Source of the DNA: Cercis canadensis
Taxonomy: Eukaryota > Streptophyta > Magnoliopsida > Fabales > Fabaceae
Assembly: GCA_003255065.1 (NCBI GenBank)
Contig: QAOA01001821.1
Coordinates: forward strand, 246,525 to 310,524
Direction of reading: 5' to 3'
Length of the DNA: 64,000 nt
Shown one piece after another: positions 1 to 11,029 of this stretch. The translations under genes were made by a program, and so were the position numbers. A model generated the notes under the pieces. The model made no database searches, was not told the origin of the DNA, and saw nothing but the letters and a program-made list of their open reading frames with translations. Positions within the stretch are counted from its first letter, which is position 1, and every line of letters begins with the position of its first letter.

Positions 1-1138
1 CCTGGAAGCCAGAGAAGACATGCTGTCGCAGGATCCTGACCCACATGCAGTGTTTGGACCATAACTTGAGTTGTAAATGTCATATGGACTTGAAACTGGT
101 CCCATTGGAAAGATAACAGACAAAACTTCAATTGTTACGAAGACCAGTTCACCAGATTGTATACTTTATATGGTCTTATTTGCTGTCGAAGTTGGCTGAT
201 GGTTCCAGAAACCTGTTGGCACTTAAATGGGCTTAACTTCCTCATGACAAGTCCAAATGAGCCCAAACCAAAGCCCAATGAAAGCTAAGGCCCATGGGAA
301 TAAGTGTGCCCTAAGGGAAATTTGGGTGTGCATGTATTTTTTGAGGTCTATATGTTCAGAAAGAGGCAGCCGAAATTAGTATTAGACACTAAGGATATTT
401 TAGACAGCTTTTCAAGTTTTCTTAGTCTTTAAGTTTTCTCTCCAGATATTTTGTAAGAACTTGGCTTCTCTTGTTCATGGAGGGCTAAATCATCAAATTA
501 ATCCAAGTTTTGGCTGTTCTGATTATTAATTCTGAGATTATGCTTTGTTGTTATTCATTTAGTTGTTAATCAAGTTCTTTCAATCCTCTGAAATATTCTG
601 TTTGAATTGCTTAAATTCGGATTTGGATTATTCATGTGTTGATTGCTTAATTTCATGTGATAAAAGAGGATTGTATGGTTAATTAATGGTTCTAAGCTTT
701 TAGATGGATTAATTACCCTTGGCTGGATTCTGGACTTAGGTTAAACTGGACTTGAATGATTGCTTAATTCATTTAGTCTTAGTTGATCCGAATTCTAGTT
801 GCGTAACCAGTGGATATCCATAGAGGACAAAGAGGCTTCTTGATGTTTTCTAAGGCCAAGAACAAGGTTAATAATTGAATGAATCATTGGAAATCAATGA
901 TGGATTAAAATCAGAATCAGTTGGACTTGGATTGGTTGTTTTCCTTAAAGTTTACCACTTATAATTAATTTCTATTAATCACTTGAACAAAACAAACCCC
1001 CCTGTTTATATGTTTCTTAATATGATTCACTACTTAGAATAATCTTTTGGTTCGACTTAGGCTTGCCTTATGCTACAAGTAGCTTAGGTAAATCGACCTT
1101 AAACTTTTACTAATTTGAAGAGCCTTGGCAGCTCATCA
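1..1138 (+). repeat. 5' LTR of the Athila-type element (3' part only)
   Basis: It aligns by eye at about 95% with 5379-6812, apart from a 314 bp duplication present only in the 3' LTR. It ends GCTCATCA, matching the end of the 3' LTR. The LTR start (TGATGAAC in the 3' copy) lies left of the window. Confidence 0.93.
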
Positions 1139-1143
1139 AATTT

Positions 1144-1162
1144 TGGTGCCGTTGCCGGGGAT
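1144..1162 (+). other. Primer binding site, tRNA-Asp type
   Basis: TGGTGCCGTTGCCGGGGAT lies five bases after the LTR end. It is complementary, with one mismatch, to the 3' end of plant tRNA-Asp as I recall it, and this is the usual primer for Athila elements. Confidence 0.8.
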
Positions 1163-1164
1163 AC

Positions 1165-3447
1165 TTCCAGATTCATATTGCACAGGAGGATCAAGAGAAG
1201 ACCACTTTTACATGTCCTTTCGGCACGTTTGCTTACCGGCGGATGCCTTTCGACCTTTACAATGCCCCTGGTACCTTCCAGCGGTGCATAGTGAGTATAT
1301 TCTCTAATTTTTTAGAGGAGTGTATGGCGGTGTTTATGGACGATTTTACTGTCTATGGTTCTTCTTTTGATGCCTGTCTGAATAACTTAGCTAGAGTACT
1401 GCATCGCTGCATTGAGACTAACATTGTCTTAAATTTTGAAAAATGCCATTTCATGGTAGAGCAAGGTATAGTTTTAGGCCATGTAGTGTCTAGGAAGGGG
1501 GTTGAAGTAGATCCTGCTAAAAGTGATGTCATTACTGCTTTATCTTACCCCACATGCGTGCGGGAAGTTCGGTCATTTCTTGGACATGTAGGTTTCTACC
1601 GGCACTTTATCAGAGACTTCAGCAAGATAGCCATTCCGCTGTCTAGCCTTTTGCAAAAAGATGTAGAGTTTCTATTTGATCAGAAGTGTAAGGAAGCTTT
1701 CAACCGCCTGAAGATGGCTCTCACCAGTACTCCTGTCATTCAGCCACCTGATTGGACACTCCCATTTGAGCTGATGTGTGACGCTTCTAACTATGCCTTG
1801 GGAGTTGTCTTGGCGCAACGAGTGGTCAAAGTTTCCCATGTGGTTTACTATGCTTCAAGAACTCTAGATGCTACTCAAGCAAACTACACAACCACCGAAA
1901 AAGAACTTTTATCTATTGTTTTTGCATTAGATAAGTTCAGGTCTTATTTGATAGATTCTAAGGTTGTGGTATTTTTAGATCATACAGCTCTAAAGTATCT
2001 CTTGAAGAAACCAGATGCCAAGCCATGACTGATTAGGTGGATGTTGCTGCTCCAAGAGTTTGATGTGGAGATCCGAGACAAAAGTGGAGCAGAAAATCTG
2101 GTTGTTGACCACTTGAGCCGAATCGAGCGAGATCCTGATCCACTGCCCATTCAGGATTCCTTTCCTGACGAGCAGCTGTTAGGGCTGCATGGTGAGTTTC
2201 CATGGTATGCAGATCTTGTGAATTATCTAGCTGCCCATGCTTTGCCCTCATTCCTCACACGTGCACAAATAGACAAGTTAAAGAGTGAGGCGAAATATTA
2301 TGTGTGGGATGATCCCTATCTCTGGAAGTTTTGTAGTGATTAAATAATTAGGAGATGTGTGCCTGATAGTGAGTTTCAGTCTGTTCTTAGCTTCTGCCAT
2401 ACCTTTGCATGTGGTGGACATTTTGGTCCTCAACGTACGACTAGGAAAGTCTTAGACTCTAGATTGTATTGGGTCACTTTATTTAGGGACTCACATATAT
2501 TTTGTAAATCTTGTGAACAATATCAGAGAACTGGGAATATTTCCTATAGGCATAAGATGCCCCAGTAGCCTTTGCTATTCTGTGAGATTTTTGATGTCTG
2601 AGGTATTGACTTTATGGGGCCTTTTCCTGCTTCTTTCGGTTTTGTTTACATCTTACTCGCTGTTGATTATGTGTCTAAGTGGGTGGAGGCGAAAGCCACT
2701 CGTACTGATGATTCTAAAGTTATTGTGGATTTTGTTAGATCAAACATTTTCTGCAGATTTGGCATTCCCAGGGCCATCATCAGTGATTAGGGTTCACATT
2801 TCTGCAACCGGAGCATGACGGCTTTAATGAAGAAATATGGGGTCATGCATAAGGTTTCTACCCCTTACCACCCTTAGACCAATGGGCAAGCTGAAGTCTC
2901 CAACATGGAGATCAAGCGTATCTTGGAGAAGACTGTCCAACCTAATAGGAAGGACTGGAGTTTGCGACTTGAGGATGCTCTATGGGCATACCAGACTGCT
3001 TTCAAGACACCTATTAGGATGTCTCCCTACCGGATAGTTTTTGGCAAAGCATGCCACCTTCCAGTGGAGCTTGAGCACAAGGCCTATTGGGCAGTCAAGC
3101 AGTGCAACCTTGATTTGAGCCAAGCCAAATCCTAGAGAAAGCTTCACCTCCAAGAGCTTGAGGAGCTTCGTTTGGATGCTTATAAGAGCTCCCGCCTTTA
3201 CAAGGAAAATACCAAGCGGTTTCATGATAACATGGTGTTGAGGAAGGAGTTCTCTGTTGGCCAGAAAGTTCTCCTGTATAACTCCCGCCTAAAGCTCATG
3301 CCCAGCAAGCTCTACTCTCGGTGGCTTGGTCCGTTTGTTGTCACCAAGGTTTTTCCTTATGGTGCAGTCGAGATACCGAGTGAGTCCACCAGCAAGGCTT
3401 TCAAGGTGAATGGGCATCGCCTCAAGCCATTCTATGAGGGCGCTTAA
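1165..3447 (+). pseudogene. Athila pol remnant: RT (partial), RNase H, integrase
   Basis: One reading frame runs the whole length with seven internal stops (2026, 2341, 2566, 2599, 2788, 2875, 3133). It opens in the middle of RT (FQIHIAQEDQEKT) and passes the RT active site FMDD (within VFMDDFTVYG). RNase H follows (DASNYALGVVLAQ), then the integrase zinc-binding region (GGHFGPQRTT, CKSCEQYQRTGN). The integrase core has Asp in GIDFMGPFP, Asp in ISD just before a stop, and Glu in GQAEVSN. The C-terminal part ([15 protein letters not shown]) ends in [13 protein letters not shown]. The DDE residues survive. Gag, protease and the N-terminal part of RT are absent, because the frame begins two bases after the primer binding site. 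It cannot make a working polyprotein. Confidence 0.93.
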
Positions 3448-5084
3448 GAGGACATCGTGGAGGAGGTCCACTTGCAAGATGTCATCTACCTCCCCTGATA
3501 AGGATGTTTCTTCTCTCTCTTTTATTTTACTTGTCCTTATGTGACTACTTGCTATTAATTGTCATATGTTGCTACTTTTTGAAGTTTTTACATTGAGAAC
3601 AATGTAAAATTTAAGTGTGGGGTGGAGGTTTACTTTGCTATTTTTTCTGTTTTTGTGTCTGTTTTTAATTATTTTTTAGTTTTCTATTTTCTGTCATTTT
3701 TCTGTTTCTATTTTGATTTTTTTTTCCTTTACTGTTTTCTGCTTTTAGTTATGTTTGTTGTTTCTGTTTAGTATATTGTTTTGCTGTTTTTAGTCTCTTT
3801 GCTGTTTTCTGTTTAATTGTCAAATTTTTTCTGTTTTAATTACCTTCTAATGATATTTTAGAATATGAATTTTATGAAGTTGTAAGTTGAAGCAATTGCA
3901 TTCAAGGTTCATAGCATGATTGAATATTTTGTTTTCCATCCTTAATTTCACATGCTTGGTTTTAGACGTTGGATTGGTGATTAAGTTTGATAGATACATG
4001 CATGCCTAGTGAGTTTTGAGCATTTTGATGAATGGATTTAGCATTGGGTGCCATTCTTTTCCTTCTTGTGTGATTTTCACTCATGGAATTTGTTCACTCT
4101 AGAACTTGCTTGATTCTTTTTGAGGCTACATTTTCATTTGCATACATGAACATTCTTTCTTGATTTAGCTACTTTGCCAAATAACCAACCTTGTATTATT
4201 TTCCTTTGATTACCCCCATTGAGCCTATTTGCCTATCTTTGATCTTAGCTCATTATATGCCTATGTAAAAAAAAAAAAAAATCATGTTGTTACCTTACCT
4301 TAGAGAATGGGAGAGCATTGGTTCATTGTCTTGGAGGAGCTCTTATGTTTGTGGATAATTAATAATGCAAGTGTGAAGGTTGTGAAATTTATAGTGCAAT
4401 GTGCAAAGTGAGATGTGAAAGAAAGAAAAAAAAAAAAAAAAANCCAATTGGTTCATAAAAAAAAAATAATAAGAATTGTGAAAAAGGAAAAGAAACAAAG
4501 AAAAGGAAGGAATATGTGCAAAGGAAGGAGAATATGCTTTACACACTTAGAATTTAATGCTTGTCATTTGAGTTCCTCTTCAATGTTCTTTTATTCTCTT
4601 TGGGTTTTTACCTTGTGATATCCATTTTGATTCATTCCTTTACCTTGACCTTATTACAACCTTAAATAAAGTCCTCTTGATTTGTGTGTGCATTTGTTTG
4701 AGTAGTGGAGAAGTAGAAGATAAGCAAGCTTATGGTAGTGCATCTCTTCATGAGTTTGATTGAGTGAAGTACCTAATTTCTAAATACTTGAGGGATTGAG
4801 AGTATATCTTGTGAGGATCTATCATTCTTGACTTATGTTCTTCAATTGAAGTTACCTTAATTGTTGATTTTGGATGTGAAGAAATTTTATTTCATGAATG
4901 CTGTGACTTCCTTGAATTTTTAATTGCTCATCTTACTTGTGGTATGAACTTCTGCATATCTTAAATATCATTTGGAGGTGATTCTTTAGTTTTTTAAATT
5001 TGTTTTTGTTTCCTTGTTCTTTCTTTTCTTAGTTTTGGAATTCTATTTTGCCCGAGACGTGCAAAAGTTAAATGTGGAGGAATT
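3448..5084 (+). other. Athila 3' non-coding region with polypurine tract
   Basis: There is no convincing coding sequence. The first part is T-rich with many TTCTGTTTT runs. Athila elements often carry an extra or env-like frame here, but I see none. A TTAAGTGTGGGG motif sits near 3609, and a related purine stretch (AATGTGGAGGAATT, 5071-5084) lies directly before the 3' LTR and is the likely polypurine tract. The single N at 4443 sits in an A run. Confidence 0.6.
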
Positions 5085-6812
5085 TGATGAACACACTTTT
5101 TATACAGTAGTTATTCCTCATATTTAGTCTTTTAAACATCTTTTGAGCTTAATTGAGTAGGTTTGTGCCTCATTTCATGACTTTGGATCCATTTGTATCT
5201 AATTGCAATTTTCAGCAATATTGAGCATTTTATGCTGTCTCTGTGTTTCATGTATATCTTTAGTTCTGGATGTCTAAAAATTTCAAGTCATACCTTGTAG
5301 GAAAGCTGAGAGAATTATCTACAACTTTCATTTAGGGCTCCAAAGCCAATTCGGACTTCCAGAAGGTCATATGCAGCCTGGAATCCAGAGAAGACATGCT
5401 GTCGTAGGATCCTGACCCACATGCAGTGTTTGGACCATAACTTGAGCTGTAAATGTCATATGGACTTGAAACTAGTCCCATTGGAAATATAACATATAGA
5501 ACTTCAATTGTTATGAGGACCAGTTCACCAGATTGTATACTTTAGATAGTCTTATTTGCTGTCAAAGTTGGCTAATGGTTCCAGAAACCTGTTGGCACTT
5601 AAATGGGCCTAACTTCCTCATGACAAGTCCAAATGAGCCCAAACCAAAGCCCAATGAAAGCTAAGGCCCATGGAAATAAGTGTGCCTTAAGGGCAATTTG
5701 GGTGTGCATATATTTTTGGAGGTCTATATGTTCAGAAAGAGGCAGCCGAAATTAGTATTAGACACTTAGCATATTTTAGATAGCTTTTCAAGTTTTCTTA
5801 GTATTTAAGTTTTCTTTCTAGATATTTTGTAAAAACTTGGCTTCTCTTGTTCATGGAGGGCTAAATCATCAAATTAATCCAGGTTTTGGCTGTTCTGATT
5901 ATTAGTTCTGAGATTATGCTTTATTGTTATTCATTTAGTTGTTAATCAAGTTCTTTCAATCCTCTGAAATATTCTGTTTGAATTGCTTAAATTTGGATTT
6001 GGATTATTCATGTGTTGATTGCTTAATTTTTGGAGGTCTATATGTTCAGAAAGAGGCAGCCGAAATTAGTATTAGACACTTAAGATATTTTAGATAGCTT
6101 TTCAAGTTTTCTTAATATTTAAGTTTTCTTTCTAGATATTTTGTAAAAACTTGACTTCTCTTGTTCATGGAGGGCTAAATCATCAAATTAATCCAGGTTT
6201 TGGCTGTTCTGATTATTAATTATGGGATTATGCTTTGTTGTTATTCATTTAGTTGTTAATCAGGTTCTTTCAATCCTCTGAAATATTCTGTTTGAATTGC
6301 TTAAATTTGGATTTGGATTATTCATGTGTTGATTGCTTAATTTCATGTGATAAAAGATGATTGTATAGTTAATTAATGGTTCTAAGCTTTTGGACGGATT
6401 AATTACCCTTGGCTGGATTCTGGACTTAGGTTAAACTGGACTTGAATGATTGCTTAATTCATTTAGTCTTAGTTGATCCAAATTCTGGTTGCTTAACCAG
6501 TGGATATCCATAGAGGACTGAGAGGCTTCTTGATGTTTTCTTAGGCCAAGAACAAAGTTAATAATTGAATGGATCATTGGAAATCAAGGATGGATTAAAA
6601 TCAGAATCAGTTGGACTTGGATTGGTTGTTTTCCTTAAAGTTTACCATTTATAATTAATTTCTGTTAATCACTTGAACAAAACAAGTTTCTTAATATGAT
6701 TCACTACTTAGAATAATTCTTTGGTTCGACTTAGGGTTGCCTTATGCTACAAGTAGCTTAGGTAAACCGACCTTAAACTTTTACTAATTTGAAGAGCCTC
6801 GGCAGCTCATCA
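5085..6812 (+). repeat. 3' LTR of the Athila-type element
   Basis: The LTR runs from TGATGA to TCATCA, a perfect six-base inverted terminal repeat, over 1728 bp. It matches the 5' LTR remnant at 1-1138 except for an extra 314 bp unit. The same LTR family appears on the minus strand at 51723-54727. Confidence 0.93.
5717..6344 (+). repeat. 314 bp tandem duplication inside the 3' LTR
   Basis: Two direct copies, 5717-6030 and 6031-6344, both begin TGGAGGTCTATATGTTCAGA. The first copy ends in GATTGCTTAATTTT and the second continues normally into the rest of the LTR. The 5' LTR has a single copy, so the duplication arose in this LTR after insertion, or the two LTRs recombined with different templates. 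Confidence 0.9.
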
Positions 6813-7410
6813 ATATATTTGTGCTGTGTGATAAATAGTCATTTGGAAGATGGAATTAGTTCAAGACCAAGAAAGTAATTAGGGAACCGAAGGTCTTTCA
6901 AGGAGAAGACAGCAGTAAGTGAGCTTATAAATTGTGTAAGAAAAACAGTGGAGTTGCCAGTCAAGAGTAGATCATCAACATATACCAAAAAATATGCAAG
7001 GGCAATACCTTTCCGATAGATAAGTAATGAGGCATCTGTCTTGGAGTTAGTAAAGCCATATTGTAAAAGAAAGGTGCGTAAGGCATGATACCAGGCACGT
7101 AGGGCTTGCTTGAGGCCATAGAGAGCCTTCTTGAGGCGACACACATGAGATAAATATTACTGATGAATAAAACCAGGGGGTTATGCCATATATACTGTTT
7201 GAGACAGTGCTCCTTGAAGGAAAGCATTATTCACGTCCATTTAGCGAAGAGGCCAGTTACGTGAGAGAGTAATTGAGAGCACTATTTTGATAGTCTGAGG
7301 CTTGATGACAGGACTAAAAGTATCAAAATAGTCTACATCGGGGCGTTGGTGGAAACCCTTGGCTACAAGACGGGCTTTCTAGCGAGAGATAAAGCCATCC
7401 AATTTTTTTT
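6813..7410 (-). pseudogene. Copia reverse transcriptase fragment
   Basis: The minus strand reads [22 protein letters not shown], then MDVNNAFLQGALSQTVYMA, LKKALYGLKQALRAWYHAL, the active site YVDDLLLTG and finally YFLGLELIPSSK followed by LFITQHKYI. Several stops interrupt it (for example near 7380, 7241 and 7183, and just before LFITQ). The text runs up to the last bases before the Athila LTR, which shows where that LTR was inserted. This is the continuation of the gag-integrase portion at 16430-19177. Confidence 0.92.
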
Positions 7411-7421
7411 TTTACATGGAA

Positions 7422-8902
7422 TGTTAGTCCCACAATTCTCTAATTCAGTTTTGATGATTACAAATGTTCCTACTGTTACTAATCTTGTGTTATGTGCTTA
7501 AGTGTTTATTTAGAACAGGTTAGCAAGAAGTCTTCAACAAAGAACTAGTTCTGGCAAAGGAGTTTTGGCAAAGGGATTCTTGTTGATGTGGACGAGGATC
7601 TATGCTGAATTAAGAAGACCCAAGAAAGCTCTATTTTTGTTAGGAGGTTTCCTATACAAAGCGAGGAAATTTCCTCTTAAAAGTGCAGCTGCAAGATCCA
7701 CTTTTTAAGGGATAAAGTAAGAATTGTTTATTGCTAAAAGTAAAAGAGATAATCCAAATGTGATTCTCTTTCTCTATGTGGTGGACAACTGTCCTTAGTG
7801 GGGCCATTTTCTGAACTCTTCACGTGGGCTCATATTCCTTTATGAAGAGATATTCTTTGAGCCTTCAAGAGCTAGCAGAACTTGTTCTTAAGAACCAGTT
7901 CTTGCTTGTGTGATGAGCTTTGAATTTTGCTGATGTGAACAAAGCTTGTTAAGGACTCTTCAGCCAAGTTTAGCCTTTTAGAATCCAACTAAGAGTTGTG
8001 CTAGTAAGTTTGGAAAGTTCTCTTTGAGTTGACTGATGTGTAGTTTCCTTTTCTCAAGGAACACTTCACCTCCTTTCTCTTACACAAGGACAAGTCTCTA
8101 TTCATAAAAGGACAAAAAACCATAATGCATGATGGGCCTTGTGTTAGCAAGAGGAAAATTTTTCTCCTAGCCTTTTGTGAAGACCTCACGTGCACAAGAA
8201 AGAAGATAAAAACAAGAAGACTTTCAAGGCTTCATTTTTTATGCATGAAGAGTAAAAAGAAGAAAAAATTTTAGAGAGAGAAAGAAGCCATTGTTAAGAG
8301 CTTTGCTCTTCTTCTTCTTCTTGGCCATTTTCTTCATACTTCAAGATTTTCATTGTAATACATCTACTCTGTTAAAGAGAGTTTCTTCTTTGGAACTACA
8401 CCAAAACACTTGGGTTTTGTTCTTGGATTTCTATGGGAGAAATCCATGAGAGTGATCTCTAGTGAGTTAGAGAGAAAGAGTTCATGGTTAGCTTGGAAAA
8501 CCAAAACCATGGTTGTTAAGCTTGGAGAAATTTGGAAAAGAAGCTTGAAAAAATAAACTTATTGTTAAGCTTGGAGAAGCTTGGAAAAATAAACTTGAAG
8601 AATAGTGGAACCCCATTTGTGGAAGAGGTGGATGTAGGCATGTTTTAGTCGAACCACTATAAAATCTCTTGTAGATTTTCTTCCTCTTCATCTCTGATTC
8701 TCTAGATAAATTTATGTTTTGTTCTATATAGTTTATTAAGTTATTTCATGCATTTAAATATGGTATTTGTGAAAGAACTAGTTTATAAGAACTAGTTTGT
8801 AAGAACCAGTTCATAAATAAATCTGTGATTTGAATATGTTTTTACAAACGATTTTTAACAATTCCTATTCACCCCCTCTAAGAATAGACTCTACAACTCT
8901 CA
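7422..8902 (+). repeat. 5' LTR of the SIRE-like element
   Basis: It starts TGTTAGTCCCAC and ends CAACTCTCA. It aligns along its whole length with 14948-16423 at roughly 94-95% by eye. A TATA-like CACTATAAAATC sits near 8656. Repeated AAGAACTAGTT/AACCAGTTC motifs occur in the U3-like part and near the end. Confidence 0.93.
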
Positions 8903-8904
8903 AT

Positions 8905-8916
8905 TGGTATCAGAGC
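8905..8916 (+). other. Primer binding site, initiator tRNA-Met type
   Basis: TGGTATCAGAGC lies two bases after the LTR end. This is the standard primer binding site of plant Copia elements. Confidence 0.93.
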
Positions 8917-8985
8917 TTTGTACTCAACATATTATGGTTTAACTAACCGTGAGCTAAAGATCTAGTTCTTTAAGTTGCAGGAACC

Positions 8986-10431
8986 ATGAGCAATTAGACT
9001 GAGTCTCATTCATCTCACAAGCCACCATTTTTCAATGGTCAAAACTTTCCTTACTGGAAGTACAAGATGGAAATATATCTTGAGGCTATCGATTATGAGG
9101 TCTGGCAGATTGTAAGACATGGACTCATACATCCAACAAAAATTAAAAGTGGAGTTGAAGTTCCTAAAGAGGAAAAATAGTTAACTGTTGAAGATAAGCT
9201 GAAGTTCACCCTTAATTCCAAAGCTAGGTACAATATTGTGTATGCTATAATTGCTAAGGAATATGAGCATATTGCCTCATGTAATACTGCAAAGGAGATG
9301 TGGGATATGCTCGTTGCAATACATGAGGGGACAAGTCTTGTTAAGGAAGCAAAAATTGATATATACTCTGTAGAATATGAGATGTTCCATATGCAGCAAC
9401 ATGAACCTCTTGAGATATTTTTTGCTCGATTTCTCAGCATCATAAATAATCTCAAAGGACTTGGAAGAGTTTATACTCAACGAGAACAAGTGAAGAAGCT
9501 TTTGAGGTGCTTGTCTGATAAATGGGAACCCAAAGTGACTGTTCTACTCCAATATGTAGAGACTAATGATATGTCTATTGACCAACTTAGAGGAAATTTG
9601 GAATCACATCAAATGTTGATCTTTCAAGAGGAAGCAAAAATGTGGGATAGGCTCGTTGCAATACATGAGGGGACAAGTCCTGTTAAGGAAGCAAAAGTTG
9701 ATATATACTCTGTAGAATATGAGATGTTCCATATGCAGCAACATGAACCTCTTGAGATATTTTTTGCTCGATTTCTCAGCATCATAAATAATCTCAAAGG
9801 ACTTGGAAGAGTTTATACTCAACGAGAACAAGTGAAGAAGCTTTTGAGGTGCTTGTCTGATAAATGGGAACCCAAAGTGACTGTTACACTCCAATATGTA
9901 GAGACCAACAATATGTCTATTGACCAACTTAGAGGAACTTTGGAATCACATCAAATGTTGATCTTTCAAGAGGAAGCCAGAACAGAAGAAAGAAAGAAGA
10001 GTTTAGCTCTCACCTCTACTACTCTAGAAAATAGTACTCAAGAAGAACTAGTTTCCAGTGAAGATGATGTGGAAATGGTTACAAAGAAGGTTTTTGAATT
10101 GATGAAGAAAAGAAAAGAGAAGAAGAGATTTTCACTGAAAAATTACAAAGACTTCACCAAAGGAGAAAGCAATAAGGAACCTATTATATGCTATGAGTGC
10201 AAAAGGCCAGGACACATCAAACTTGAATGTCCAAAACTCAAGAAGAAAAACTACTTCAAAAAGGGCAAAAAGAAAGCAATGATGGCCACATGGAGTGATG
10301 AAGATTCAACCTTTGATAGTGAAGATTTTGATGAGGAAAACATGACCAACTTCAGCTTGATGGCTAATGGTGAAGGAAGTGGTGAGAAATGTGAGGTAAT
10401 TGATCTAGACTTTGAACTCCTTCCTACTTAA
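8986..10431 (+). pseudogene. SIRE-like gag, with internal in-frame duplication
   Basis: A likely ATG at 8986 is followed by TAG at 8995 and a second in-frame TAG at 9178; from there it is open to 10431. The start reads FFNGQNFPYWKYKMEIYLEA, typical of Copia gag. The central UBN2-like gag domain contains a 114-residue segment present twice in tandem. A lysine-rich stretch and a zinc knuckle follow (CYECKRPGHIKLEC, CX2CX4HX4C, near 10189-10230), then an acidic tail. Gag would form the virus-like particle and bind RNA. The early stops make this copy defective. Confidence 0.88.
9301..9984 (+). repeat. 342 bp in-frame tandem duplication within gag
   Basis: The units are 9301-9642 and 9643-9984. 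Both begin with TGGGATA and read through MLVAIHEGTS or RLVAIHEGTS to SHQMLIFQEEA. They are about 96% identical by eye, and 342 is exactly 114 codons, so the frame is kept. Confidence 0.93.
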
Positions 10432-10900
10432 ACTAAGTCTTGCTTTTGATGATTTGTCTTTTGATTATGAAAAAAGATTCGCTAAACTTACTGCTCTTAA
10501 GAAAATCATAAAAAGTCAAATTAATGTGATTGATGAACTTGAAAAAGACAATGTTGCTTTGGCTAATAGACTTGAAACTCTTCAGCATCAAAATGACATT
10601 CTTGAAAAGGAAAATCATTCTACTTATTCTCTCAAAAATGAAAATGACAAATTGAAAAGAAAAGTAAATGAATTGTCTGGAGACTTAGCTAAGTTTATTA
10701 AGGGAAGAAATAATTTAAATTCCATTTTAGGAAAGCAAAGAATAAGCAATAACATAAATGGTTTAGGTTATGTTCAGCCTAGCATTTCAAAAGTTTCGAA
10801 AACTCTTTTGTCAAAGCCTCCTCCTCACATTCCTTTTCTAAGGGAACTTGCTTTTACTGTGGATGTGTAGGACATTTTCTTAATACCTGTTCCTACAAAA
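10432..10900 (+). pseudogene. Gag C-terminal coiled coil and second zinc knuckle
   Basis: After the first gag frame closes at 10431, an overlapping frame carries a heptad-rich coiled coil (VIDELEKDNVALANRLETL and onward). In another frame at 10849-10890 a second zinc knuckle can be read: CFYCGCVGHFLNTC (CX2CX4HX4C). SIRE-type gag proteins are long and have this order (knuckle, coiled coil, knuckle), so I read this as one gag split by frameshifts. Confidence 0.75.
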
Positions 10901-11029
10901 AACTTTGTGCTACAAAAAGGATGGTATGGGTGCCTAAAGGCACATTTGCTTCTAACATGAAAGGACCTAAAGAATTTTGGGTACCAAAATGTCTCTAACT
11001 TTCTTACAGGTATGTTATTAAGCTAAAAG

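Larger units (their letters stand above)
1..6812 (+). mobile_element. Athila-type Ty3/gypsy LTR retrotransposon, left end outside window
   Basis: A 5' LTR remnant, a primer binding site, pol without gag, a long non-coding 3' region and a complete 3' LTR follow in order. The pol protein matches the Athila lineage as I know it: RT, RNase H, then an integrase of Athila type with conserved DFMGPFP and VEAKA stretches. Gag, protease and the first part of RT are missing. The 3' LTR stops exactly where the reading of an antisense Copia RT resumes (6813), so this element was inserted into that Copia element. The five bases after the 3' LTR are ATATA; the matching left target site lies outside the window. 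Confidence 0.9.

Noticed and set aside
4343-4618. Reading frames on both strands with long Lys or Phe runs
   Set aside because: They come from an A-rich tract with an N; low complexity, no protein-like composition.
3448-5084. Env-like gene of the Athila element
   Set aside because: No frame of length or membrane segment is present; the region is T-rich and non-coding.
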